From the NCBI GenBank assembly GCA_014379595.1, contig JACMLM010000035.1:124001-188000 (forward strand): a stretch of 64,000 nucleotides of DNA, in the 5' to 3' direction. Below are positions 35,234 through 42,160 of the stretch, in pieces. This stretch comes from Anaerolineales bacterium. Its GTDB lineage: Bacteria; Chloroflexota; Anaerolineae; Anaerolineales; Villigracilaceae. Below the pieces are notes generated by a model, which worked only from the letters and a program-made list of their open reading frames with translations, was not told the origin of the DNA and did no database searches. A program made the position numbers and the translations under genes. The stretch's first letter is position 1. Each line of letters starts with the position of its first letter.

Positions 35234-35980
35234 TCATTCAATCGCTTCTCTTAGCTTTCTTGCTAATTTCCCAAAATGCGGCGTATAACGAATATCATCT
35301 TTTCTTGGGCGTGGAAGGTCAACTTCCAAGTCCAATTTTATTTTGCCGGGGCGTTGGGTCAGCACCAGAACTCGATCCGCAAGAAATAATGACTCGTTAA
35401 TCGAGTGCGTCACCATGATCACAGTCTTTTGTTTTGCCTGCCAGATGCGAGATAACTCTGTCCACATGCGTTCACGGGTGATTGCATCCAGCGAGCCAAA
35501 AGGTTCATCGAGCAGAAGCAGGTCAGGGTCATGGATGAGCGCGCGCGCAATTGCCACACGCTGCGCCATTCCACCGGAGAGTTCGCGCGGCCACGAGTCT
35601 TCAAATCCATTTAACCCAACCAGATCGATCATTTCACGTGCTTTGTTACGTGCTTTAGTTTCGCCCATGCCTTCCAACTCAAGCGGCAATTTAATATTAC
35701 CCATCACCGAACGCCAGGGCATGAGGTTGGCTTGTTGAAAGACCATGCCGATCCGCGGATGTTGATTGCGAATAAAATTTATCTTTCCTGATGTTGGCTG
35801 CAAAAGGCTCGCAAGAATTCTTAAGAGCGTTGTTTTGCCAGAACCCGATGGCCCGAGAAAACAAATAAAGTCACGCGGACATACTTCAAAAGAAATATCC
35901 TCAAGCGCGTGAAGGCCACCGTTGTTATCAGGAAACACAACAGAAAGGTCTTTTACGGTGAGGATAGGTTTGGTGGTCAT
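35234..35980 (-). CDS. ABC transporter ATP-binding protein, riboflavin-type system
   Basis: A 248-residue SsuB/TauB-like ATPase. Walker A FLGPSGSGKTTLLR (about 41-54), signature RELSGGMAQRVAIARAL (about 136-152), Walker B LLLLDEPFGSLDAITRER (about 158-175), H-loop MVTHSINE. It couples ATP hydrolysis to import through the permease at 37104-37874. Last of three genes on the FMN-riboswitch transcript; stop and start of ribY are 3 nt apart. Confidence 0.88.
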   Translation of the reverse strand: MTTKPILTVKDLSVVFPDNNGGLHALEDISFEVCPRDFICFLGPSGSGKTTLLRILASLLQPTSGKINFIRNQHPRIGMVFQQANLMPWRSVMGNIKLPLELEGMGETKARNKAREMIDLVGLNGFEDSWPRELSGGMAQRVAIARALIHDPDLLLLDEPFGSLDAITRERMWTELSRIWQAKQKTVIMVTHSINESLFLADRVLVLTQRPGKIKLDLEVDLPRPRKDDIRYTPHFGKLARKLREAIE

Positions 35981-35983
35981 CTA

Positions 35984-36967
35984 TTACGGAATAAATTCAT
36001 TCGTAAACGCTTTTGTTAAATCCACTGGTTCAGGGATCAATTCCATCTTCACCAACAGGTCATTCATATTCTCCCAGGCTTGCGGGTCAGAATAACCGAT
36101 TCGGTCTGCTTGCCAGAATTCAATCGAAGTCGTCAAGACTTGCATTTGCACATCTTTATCTTGGTCTTTCAAATTCTCAACAAATTTCAAGCTGATTTCA
36201 TAAGCTTCAGCAGGATTCGCAATTGTGTCTGCAATGCCTTTTGCAAATGCACGGGCAAAAGATCTAATCAACTCCGGGTCGTTGGCAATTGTTTCTTCAT
36301 TCGTAATAATTCCGTTTGCAATCAATTGCACATAATCTGCCACACGCAATTCATTGAATTCAAAACCTTGCGAGCGTAACACTATCGGTTCATTGGCTGT
36401 GTACACCACCACAACATCACTTTGACCACTCGCAAAAGATTCCACTTGATTGAATCCAATCGCATTAAAGGTCACATCAGTAGCTGGGTTAACTTCATCA
36501 GCAAATAACATGGCTTGTACGCCGATGTAATTTGCACCAAACAAACCTGGCAAGCCAATCGTATCATCACGCAAATCTCTGGGTTCATTTACATTGAGTT
36601 CAGGCGCAGTAATCACCGAAATTGGAAATTGCTGATACCAGGCAAACGCATACACCACTGGCACATCTTGCGCACGCGCCAACAACACTTGTTCGCCCGA
36701 AGCTACTGCAAATGGCAATTCACCCGCACCTACTAATTTGACTCCATCGGTTTCAAATGAATAATCAAATTCAATTTCAATGCCCGCCTCTTTGAAATAC
36801 CCTTTTTCAATCGCGATATAAAACGGCGCATACTGGATATTTGGAATGTATCCCATCGGCAGCTTAATCTTACGGATATCACCCGCATCATTCGTGGACC
36901 CGACACTGCTGCAGGCCGAAAGGCTGATCGCCAGCCCGAGCATTATCAAAACTAATTTCTTCAACAT
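35984..36967 (-). CDS. ribY: Riboflavin-type ABC transporter substrate-binding lipoprotein
   Basis: A 327-residue NMT1/THI5-like solute-binding protein with a lipobox (ISLSACSSVG). The mature part opens IQYAPFYIAIEKGYFKEAGIEIEF, as in thiamine-precursor binders ThiY and in RibY. It precedes its ATPase by 3 nt. The assignment to riboflavin rather than thiamine precursor rests on the FMN riboswitch at 38028-38209 controlling this operon. A 97-nt repeat separates it from the permease gene. Confidence 0.8.
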   Translation of the reverse strand: MLKKLVLIMLGLAISLSACSSVGSTNDAGDIRKIKLPMGYIPNIQYAPFYIAIEKGYFKEAGIEIEFDYSFETDGVKLVGAGELPFAVASGEQVLLARAQDVPVVYAFAWYQQFPISVITAPELNVNEPRDLRDDTIGLPGLFGANYIGVQAMLFADEVNPATDVTFNAIGFNQVESFASGQSDVVVVYTANEPIVLRSQGFEFNELRVADYVQLIANGIITNEETIANDPELIRSFARAFAKGIADTIANPAEAYEISLKFVENLKDQDKDVQMQVLTTSIEFWQADRIGYSDPQAWENMNDLLVKMELIPEPVDLTKAFTNEFIP

Positions 36968-36990
36968 TATATTCTCCTATTATTTTTATC

Positions 36991-37087
36991 GTCATTGCGA
37001 GCCGCCGCGCTTGTACTTTGGCGGCGAAGCAATCTCCAACTGCACGGGGATTGCTTCGGGCAAAACCAAGAGCGCCCTCGCAATGAC
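36991..37087. repeat. MITE-like palindromic element, TCATTGCGAG ends, copy 2
   Basis: Terminal inverted repeats GTCATTGCGAG / CTCGCAATGAC; interior CGAAGCAATC / GATTGCTTCG as in copy 1. 97 nt. It separates ribX (stop 37104) from ribY (start 36967) within one transcript. Confidence 0.9.
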
Positions 37088-37103
37088 GGAAAACGCAGCG
37101 ACA

Positions 37104-37874
37104 TTATTTATTTTCTTTTTGCCAAACCAAAAACTTTCTTTCAACCCACGCCACAATCCCATATAACCCCAGTGCGAGAAAGATCAACGCGAACACTGCT
37201 ACATACACCATGGACGTGTCATATTGGAAGTCACCAAGCTGTAGTAAATAACCTAATCCTTCTTCTGCATCCACCAACTCGCCAACGATTGCACCAATGA
37301 CAGATAAAGTTGCGCCGATGCGTAATCCGCCAAATAGGATCGGCAGCGAAGCAGGGACTTCCAACTTAAGTAAAATTTGCCACTTCGTCGCGCGGACTGA
37401 ATTCATTAGGTCATATAAAGCTGTGGGGACAGCTCGCACGCCAACAATCGTATTCACCAAGACGGGAAAGAATACGATCAATGCACAAATGAGAACCTTT
37501 GAGAGAATCCCATCCCCAAGCCAGATGACCAGTAACGGCGCAATCGCAACAACGGGTATCGCCTGACTCGCCACAAGATACGGCGAGAGGATTTTTTCCA
37601 ACGTGCGTGACTTTGCAAGCATATATCCAACCACGGTTGCAAATGTCACACCTACCAACATGCCCAGCACAATTTCTGTCAGTGTGATCCGTGTGTGATA
37701 AAGCAAAGTTCCATTGGAAAGAGATTTGATAAAACTCAACCACACGTCAGATGGAGCAGGCAGGATGAAATGAGGAAGTCCACTGTAACGCGCGACTAGT
37801 TCCCATGCCAGCAAACCAGCCATGAGCGATATCAGTCCAAGCCAGGGAATACGATTAAGAGTTTTTTTCAACAT
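37104..37874 (-). CDS. ribX: Riboflavin-type ABC transporter permease
   Basis: A 256-residue permease of the SsuC/ThiX type with about six helices. The EAA loop is LMNSVRATKWQILLKLEVPASLPILFGGLRIG. ATG 37874 is preferred over an in-frame TTG at 37910, which lies in the terminator stem. A terminator U-run ends about 10 nt before the ATG and no clean ribosome-binding site is visible. First gene of the transporter operon; its 5' leader holds an FMN riboswitch, which in Chloroflexota is known from RibXY systems. Confidence 0.82.
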   Translation of the reverse strand: MLKKTLNRIPWLGLISLMAGLLAWELVARYSGLPHFILPAPSDVWLSFIKSLSNGTLLYHTRITLTEIVLGMLVGVTFATVVGYMLAKSRTLEKILSPYLVASQAIPVVAIAPLLVIWLGDGILSKVLICALIVFFPVLVNTIVGVRAVPTALYDLMNSVRATKWQILLKLEVPASLPILFGGLRIGATLSVIGAIVGELVDAEEGLGYLLQLGDFQYDTSMVYVAVFALIFLALGLYGIVAWVERKFLVWQKENK

Positions 37875-37883
37875 ATGACAGCA

Positions 37884-37921
37884 ATAAAAAAAGCGCCTCT
37901 TTAGAATCAACTAAGGGGCGC
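37884..37921 (-). terminator. Second leader terminator before ribX
   Basis: Stem GCGCCTCTTTAG / CTAAGGGGCGC (one bulge, one G-T pair) followed on the minus strand by CTTTTTTTATT. It lies between the riboswitch-linked terminator (37964-37996) and ribX, so the transcript must pass two terminators. Either could be the FMN-controlled one. Confidence 0.8.
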
Positions 37922-37963
37922 AGAATCAGGCTTCGGCTGAGAATGAAACGACATTGCTGTGCA

Positions 37964-37996
37964 ATAAAAATCCCGAAAACAAAAATGTTTTCGGGG
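37964..37996 (-). terminator. Riboswitch expression-platform terminator
   Basis: Perfect 10-bp stem CCCGAAAACA / TGTTTTCGGG with loop AAAA and U-run (A-run 37965-37970 on plus). It is 30 nt downstream of the FMN aptamer and is the best candidate for FMN-induced termination. Confidence 0.85.
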
Positions 37997-38027
37997 AATT
38001 AAGTCGAATCAGACTCGCATGAGCCTA

Positions 38028-38209
38028 TCACCTTCTTACATCCAGACTATACTGTCGGCCTCGGAATTGAACCGAGTCATGTAATTTGGAGTCAGCCAGC
38101 TTGCTGGCGTATGGCAGGAGCAAGCTCCTGCACTCCATATCACTCGTGGGCTTTACCACCGATCGGGAATTCACTTACACTGTAAGTGTCACCCTGCCCC
38201 GAAGGTTGA
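38028..38209 (-). ncRNA. FMN riboswitch (RFN element)
   Basis: Minus-strand motifs match the RFN consensus in order: CTTCGGGGCAGGGTG, AATTCCCGA, CGGTGGTAAAGCCCACGAG, GGTTCAATTCCGAGGCC, GACAGTATAGTCTGGATG, AAGAAGGTGA. P1 closes TCAACCTTC with GAAGGTGA. Two additions are unusual: a 17-nt hairpin CACTTAC/GTAAGTG (38172-38188) lengthens P2, and the Y-shaped repeat 38087-38137 lengthens the variable arm. The aptamer precedes two terminators and ribX, so high FMN should switch off riboflavin uptake. Confidence 0.93.
38087..38137. repeat. Y-shaped repeat (GGAGT type), copy 2, inside riboswitch
   Basis: Outer arms TGGAGT / ACTCCA with hairpins CAGCCAGC-TT-GCTGGC and GCAGGAGC/AAGCTCCTGC. Same orientation as copy 1 (10335-10388). 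It forms the variable arm of the FMN aptamer without breaking any conserved motif. Confidence 0.9.
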
Positions 38210-38225
38210 ATATTTGATTGATGTG

Positions 38226-38231
38226 ATTATA
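38226..38231 (-). promoter_or_regulatory. -10 box of the rib operon
   Basis: TATAAT on the minus strand, 16 nt before the riboswitch P1 (38209), consistent with a start near 38219. The -35 region at optimal spacing falls inside the palindrome 38236-38272, and no consensus TTGACA is present there. Confidence 0.55.
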
Positions 38232-38235
38232 ACGC

Positions 38236-38272
38236 ATATGTAGGGACACAGCGACGCTGTGTCCCTACATAT
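38236..38272. repeat. Perfect palindrome, TAGGGACACAGCG type, copy 1
   Basis: 18-bp arms ATATGTAGGGACACAGCG / CGCTGTGTCCCTACATAT around a single A. It touches the valS stop codon and precedes the rib -10 box. The core is identical to the palindrome at 63862-63894, also at a gene end. Confidence 0.9.
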
Positions 38273-40998
38273 TATTTCAACTGCGTCTTCAGTTTCTCAG
38301 CTGTATCTTTATAAGCATCCAACTTCTCTCGTTCTTTAGCAATCACTTGTGCAGGGGCTTTATTTGCAAAGTCACTGGAAAGAAGTTTCTCCAGGCGGTC
38401 AATATGAGACTGTGCTTCTTTCAAATCTTTCTCTAGGCGGGCTTTGTCATTTGCCACATCAACCATGCCCGCGAGCGGAATATAAATTTCCACGGAGCCA
38501 ACCACAAGCGCAGCACTATCTTCTGGCTTTTGCTTAATTGATTCTTCGAACTTAACTTCATCCATATTCAAGCCTGCCAGAGCAACAATCACAGTGGATT
38601 GTTCATTAAGTAAATTTGCTTTATCACCTGCAGCAAATTGTGCAGCGATTTTTTTTGCTGGGCTGATATTCTTCTCAGCGCGTAAATTACGGATGGCACG
38701 CACGGTTTCTTGTATCAATTCGAAATCTGCGACCTTGGATTCTTCCCAGCCTTCAAGTTCATGCTGCTCAGGCCATTTCGCCACGATCAATGCATTGGGC
38801 CAATCTTTGCAAATCTCGCTCAACGGAGATTCACGCAATGCAGTGTGCAAGTAACCCCATACTTCTTCTGTCACAAATGGGGTGAAAGGATGAAGCAATC
38901 GCAAACAAGTATCAAACACACGAGCAAGTACTTCTACTGTCTGTTCTCTTGTCTTCGTTCTCTGCATCTGCCCTTTCGCAATTTCAACATACCAATCGGC
39001 AAAGTCTGACCAAATGAATTCATATATATCCTGGCCTGCCTGACCATATTGGAAATTCTGGAATTGTCGTTCCACATTGCGAATGAGTCTTGATTGTTTG
39101 GCAAGTATCCATGAATCAGCAAGTGTATTTGATGATTGACCGTTGACCGTTGACTGTTGACCATTACCTACGGTCTGCGGTCTATCGTCTGTGGTCAGTC
39201 CTTCAATTGCATTCATCACAAACTTCCCAACGTTCCAAATCTTATTTGCAAAGTTGCGATTCGCTTCCACTTTCTTTACACCCACATTGGTGTCATTTCC
39301 AGGGGTGGAACCAACTAAAAGGGTGAAGCGAAGCGCGTCTGTGCCAAGATCATCCATGATGTTAAGCGGGTCGATCACGTTGCCCTTCGTCTTGGACATT
39401 TTTTGTCCATGCTCATCACGCACGAGTCCATGTAAATACACGGTATGGAACGGAGCTTCCTCGGTAAACTCCAATCCCATCATGATCATACGCGCCACCC
39501 AGAAAAATAAAATATCGTATCCCGTTTCCATATAAGAAGTTGGATAAAAATATTTTAAGTCTGGAGTTTGCTCAGGCCAACCCAATGTGGAGAACGGCCA
39601 CAAGCCAGATGAAAACCAAGTATCCAACACATCTTCATCTTGACGAATTTCTTTCGAGCCGCAGGTTGCACATTGCTGTGGGTCTTCGCGCGTCACGGTC
39701 ATATGATTGTCCGCGCAATACCAAACAGGGATGCGATGTCCCCACCACAACTGACGGCTGATACACCAATCCTTAATATTATCCAACCAGTTGTAATATG
39801 TTTTTTCAAAACGCTCTGGCACAATTTTGATTCGTCCATCGCGCACAGCATCCAAGCCAGCATTTGCAAGCGACTCAATTTTCACGAACCATTGTTCAGA
39901 GATCATCGGCTCGACAATTTCTCCGCCGCGTTGTGTGCGTGGGATCGTGGTGCGATAGTTTTCTGTTTTGATGACGAGACCAGCGGCTTTCATGTCAGCC
40001 CACATATTTTTTCGCGCCACGCTTCTATCTTGACCCTGATACTTGCCACCGTTTTCGTTGACTTTTGCTTCCACATCCAGCATTGAGATCATTGGAAGAT
40101 TGTGTCGTTGGGCAATGGCATAATCATTTGGGTCATGCCCTGGCGTAATTTTTAATGCACCTGTCCCAAATTCCATGCTGACGTATTCATCGGCGATCAC
40201 TGGAATCTCACGTCCAAGAATCGGCACGATCACTGTTTTGCCAATGAATTTCTTAAATCTTTCATCTTCAGGATGAACAGCCACTGCTGTATCACCAAGA
40301 ATCGTTTCAGGTCGAATCGTAGCTACTGGAATATATTCATCTGAATCTTTGATCATATATTTGAAATAATATAACTGTACATCTTCTTCGCTATATTCCA
40401 CTTCGAGGTCTGAGACTGCTGTCTTGAGTCCCGGTGACCAGTTAATGAGGCGAGGTCCGCGATAGATCAGTCCTTTTTCATACAGGCGCACAAATGCCTC
40501 TCGAACGGCCCGACTCAGTCCATCGTCAAGAGTGAAGCGTTCGCGATCCCAATCACACGAGGCGCCCAGTCTGCGAATCTGATTCGTGATCAGGCCGCCA
40601 TATTTTTTCTTCCATTCCCATGTGCGCTCGATAAATTTTTCACGGCCAAGTTCTTCACGAGTCACTTCTTCATTTTGCAGTAAATCAAGTTCAACCATCA
40701 ATTGTGTGGCGATGCCTGCATGATCTGAACCGGGAATCCAAAGCGTGGAATAGCCTTTCATGCGATGATAGCGAGTCATCAAATCTTCAACAGACACGAA
40801 CATGGCATGACCAATATGCAGTTCGCCCGTCACATTGGGAGGAGGAATCGCAATGACAAATGGTTTTACAGTTGGGTCAAAGTTTGGCTTGTTGGGGTCA
40901 TTATGCGGCTTGAAAAATCCACCCGCCTCCCACATCGCATAAATGCGGGACTCGGTGGCTTTAAAATCGTAAGCCTTCGGTAATTCCTGTTTTGTCAT
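38272..40998 (-). CDS. valS: Valyl-tRNA synthetase
   Basis: A 908-residue class-I synthetase charging tRNA-Val. HIGH box in PPNVTGELHIGHAM (about residue 55), editing domain (about 200-350), KMSKS box GQKMSKTKGNVIDP, anticodon-binding domain and a C-terminal coiled coil (DKARLEKDLKEAQSHIDRLEK). An in-frame 21-residue insertion, DRPQTVGNGQQSTVNGQ plus flanks near residue 605-625, is encoded by a heptamer array (39137-39199). Transcription is controlled by a T-box leader at 41087-41325. Expected fully active, because the insertion lies just before the anticodon-binding domain. Confidence 0.96.
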   Translation of the reverse strand: MTKQELPKAYDFKATESRIYAMWEAGGFFKPHNDPNKPNFDPTVKPFVIAIPPPNVTGELHIGHAMFVSVEDLMTRYHRMKGYSTLWIPGSDHAGIATQLMVELDLLQNEEVTREELGREKFIERTWEWKKKYGGLITNQIRRLGASCDWDRERFTLDDGLSRAVREAFVRLYEKGLIYRGPRLINWSPGLKTAVSDLEVEYSEEDVQLYYFKYMIKDSDEYIPVATIRPETILGDTAVAVHPEDERFKKFIGKTVIVPILGREIPVIADEYVSMEFGTGALKITPGHDPNDYAIAQRHNLPMISMLDVEAKVNENGGKYQGQDRSVARKNMWADMKAAGLVIKTENYRTTIPRTQRGGEIVEPMISEQWFVKIESLANAGLDAVRDGRIKIVPERFEKTYYNWLDNIKDWCISRQLWWGHRIPVWYCADNHMTVTREDPQQCATCGSKEIRQDEDVLDTWFSSGLWPFSTLGWPEQTPDLKYFYPTSYMETGYDILFFWVARMIMMGLEFTEEAPFHTVYLHGLVRDEHGQKMSKTKGNVIDPLNIMDDLGTDALRFTLLVGSTPGNDTNVGVKKVEANRNFANKIWNVGKFVMNAIEGLTTDDRPQTVGNGQQSTVNGQSSNTLADSWILAKQSRLIRNVERQFQNFQYGQAGQDIYEFIWSDFADWYVEIAKGQMQRTKTREQTVEVLARVFDTCLRLLHPFTPFVTEEVWGYLHTALRESPLSEICKDWPNALIVAKWPEQHELEGWEESKVADFELIQETVRAIRNLRAEKNISPAKKIAAQFAAGDKANLLNEQSTVIVALAGLNMDEVKFEESIKQKPEDSAALVVGSVEIYIPLAGMVDVANDKARLEKDLKEAQSHIDRLEKLLSSDFANKAPAQVIAKEREKLDAYKDTAEKLKTQLK
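39137..39199. repeat. 63-nt inverted heptamer array inside valS
   Basis: Nine units without a break: TGACCGT, TGACCGT, TGACTGT, TGACCAT, TACCTAC, GGTCTGC, GGTCTAT, CGTCTGT, GGTCAGT. GACC in the left half becomes GGTC on the right, so the array is an inverted repeat with a transition unit in the middle. 63 is divisible by three and the reading frame stays open, adding 21 residues. Confidence 0.85.
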
Positions 40999-41011
40999 TC
41001 TTGCTCCTTCG

Positions 41012-41081
41012 GCGCAGAGAGCAGAGAGTAGGTATTAGAGAACAGTTTATTATTTTCTACTCTCTGTTCTCTATTCTCTTG
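41012..41081. repeat. Ten-unit inverted heptamer array in the valS leader
   Basis: Units GCGCAGA, GAGCAGA, GAGTAGG, TATTAGA, GAACAGT, TTATTAT, TTTCTAC, TCTCTGT, TCTCTAT, TCTCTTG on plus. The AGAG motif turns into CTCT at the middle. It lies between the T-box terminator and the valS start, so it is part of the valS mRNA leader. Confidence 0.75.
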
Positions 41082-41086
41082 CTCTT

Positions 41087-41124
41087 AAAATAAAAACACT
41101 CCATCCAATAGAGGACGAAGTGTT
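41087..41124 (-). terminator. T-box-controlled terminator before valS
   Basis: 12-nt arms AACACTCCATCC / GGACGAAGTGTT (two mismatches) and a following minus-strand U-run (TTTTTATTTT). It lies just after the T-box sequence, so the antiterminator formed with uncharged tRNA-Val competes with it. Confidence 0.85.
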
Positions 41125-41325
41125 ATCTCCGTGGTACCACCTCAATTCGTTTATCTATTGATAAACGCACTTGATTTGCTATAACGGGCAAACCCGTGCC
41201 GTTCTACTCTCACAAGGATTTCTTCGGCAAATTAATCAGACGACTTCAGTAATGATTTCCTGTGGAGACTTTCACCTTGCATCTCCTTCTCTATCAGGTA
41301 ATTTTCACCTACTACTTCTGAATGG
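41090..41325 (-). ncRNA. T-box riboswitch of valS
   Basis: On the minus strand, GAGGTGGTACCACGG is the T-box core (tRNA acceptor-end pairing at TGGTACCA). Upstream are a stem I region starting AGTAGTAGGTGAAAATTACC with GAAGTCGTCTG, where GTC (Val) is the proposed specifier codon, a hairpin GTTTATC-AATA-GATAAAC and a stem III-like CACGGGTTTGCCCGTT. The order promoter, stem I, T-box, terminator, valS fits control by uncharged tRNA-Val. The specifier loop is inferred, not folded by computation. Confidence 0.88.
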
Positions 41326-41330
41326 CTGGG

Positions 41331-41359
41331 ATTATATGCGTGAGATGTCAATGCGTCAA
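41331..41359 (-). promoter_or_regulatory. valS promoter
   Basis: TTGACG (41354-41359) and TATAAT (41331-41336) on the minus strand with a 17-nt spacer, a near-perfect sigma-70-type promoter. A start near 41324 gives the T-box leader. It lies just downstream of the palindromic terminator of the cobalamin transporter operon. Confidence 0.85.
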
Positions 41360-41360
41360 G

Positions 41361-41388
41361 AAAATATAAGCGCTAGCGCTTATATTTT
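41361..41388 (-). terminator. Perfect 28-nt palindrome ending the cobalamin operon
   Basis: AAAATATAAGCGCT / AGCGCTTATATTTT with no loop; it includes the stop codon of the ATPase gene. A/T-rich ends would give a U-rich tail, though no long U-run exists. Probably a terminator; it also lies 2 nt from the valS -35 box. Confidence 0.7.
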
Positions 41389-42153
41389 CGAATCAGGCAG
41401 CACGAGCGGACCTCCCAAAAACGGATGCTCCACCACTTGCACGGGCAGGCAATAAGCTTCGGATATTAATTCAGAGGTCAACACTTCGCGCGGAGTTCCA
41501 ATCGCTTTGAGATGACCACCTACTAACAAAGCGACTCTGTCTGCATAATGAGATGCGAGATTTAAATCATGTAATGCAACCAAGACTGCAAGATTTTCCT
41601 TGTGAGCAAGTTCATGCACCAATTCCAACAAGCTGACCTGATATTGTAGATCCAAATGCGCTGTGGGTTCGTCGAGTAAAAGAATGGGCGTGGATTGGCA
41701 TAAGGCGCGCGCTAATAATACCCGCTGACGTTCGCCGCCTGATAACTCTCCGACTCGGCGTTCGGAAAATGCCAAAGCGTTGACTCTGTTCAATGCTTGC
41801 CTCGCCATTTCTTCGTCATGAGAGGAAGCGTGACCGAGGAAGCCGAGGTAAGGAGTCCGCCCCATCAAGACAGTCTCCCAAACGGTGAAGGCGGGCGGTA
41901 ATGAAATCGCTTGGGGAACAACGGCAAGATAACGCGCACGCTGTAGAGGCGAGAGTGAAGCAAAGTCATCCCCATTCGTGCGGACTTGTCCTGTGGATGG
42001 AATCACGCCACTTGCAGCGCGAATGATCGTGGACTTGCCCGCCCCGTTAGGACCAATAAGCGCAAGCACCTCACCATTTTTAACATCGAGAGAAACTTCA
42101 TGCAAGACTTGATGTCCACTATAAGATGCGGAAAGATTTTGGATTTTAAGCAT
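41380..42153 (-). CDS. btuD: Cobalamin/iron-type ABC transporter ATP-binding protein
   Basis: A 257-residue ATPase of the FecE/BtuD family. Walker A LIGPNGAGKSTII (about 33-45), signature ELSGGERQRVLLARAL, Walker B ILLLDEPTAHLDLQYQ, H-loop ALHDLN. It drives import through BtuC. Third gene of the operon, 7 nt after the permease; the specificity is taken from the B12 riboswitch upstream of btuF. Confidence 0.92.
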   Translation of the reverse strand: MLKIQNLSASYSGHQVLHEVSLDVKNGEVLALIGPNGAGKSTIIRAASGVIPSTGQVRTNGDDFASLSPLQRARYLAVVPQAISLPPAFTVWETVLMGRTPYLGFLGHASSHDEEMARQALNRVNALAFSERRVGELSGGERQRVLLARALCQSTPILLLDEPTAHLDLQYQVSLLELVHELAHKENLAVLVALHDLNLASHYADRVALLVGGHLKAIGTPREVLTSELISEAYCLPVQVVEHPFLGGPLVLPDSKI

Positions 42154-42160
42154 TTATCAT

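Noticed and set aside
38050-38075. Sequence resembling a tRNA T-arm (GGTTCAATTCC)
   Set aside because: It is part of the FMN riboswitch core; no acceptor or anticodon arm can be drawn.
37884-38230. TPP riboswitch, expected from ThiY-like binding protein
   Set aside because: No CTGAGA or ACCTGATC-type Thi-box is present, while all RFN motifs are.
39137-39199. CRISPR array
   Set aside because: Repeats of 7 nt without spacers and inside a coding gene; no cas genes.
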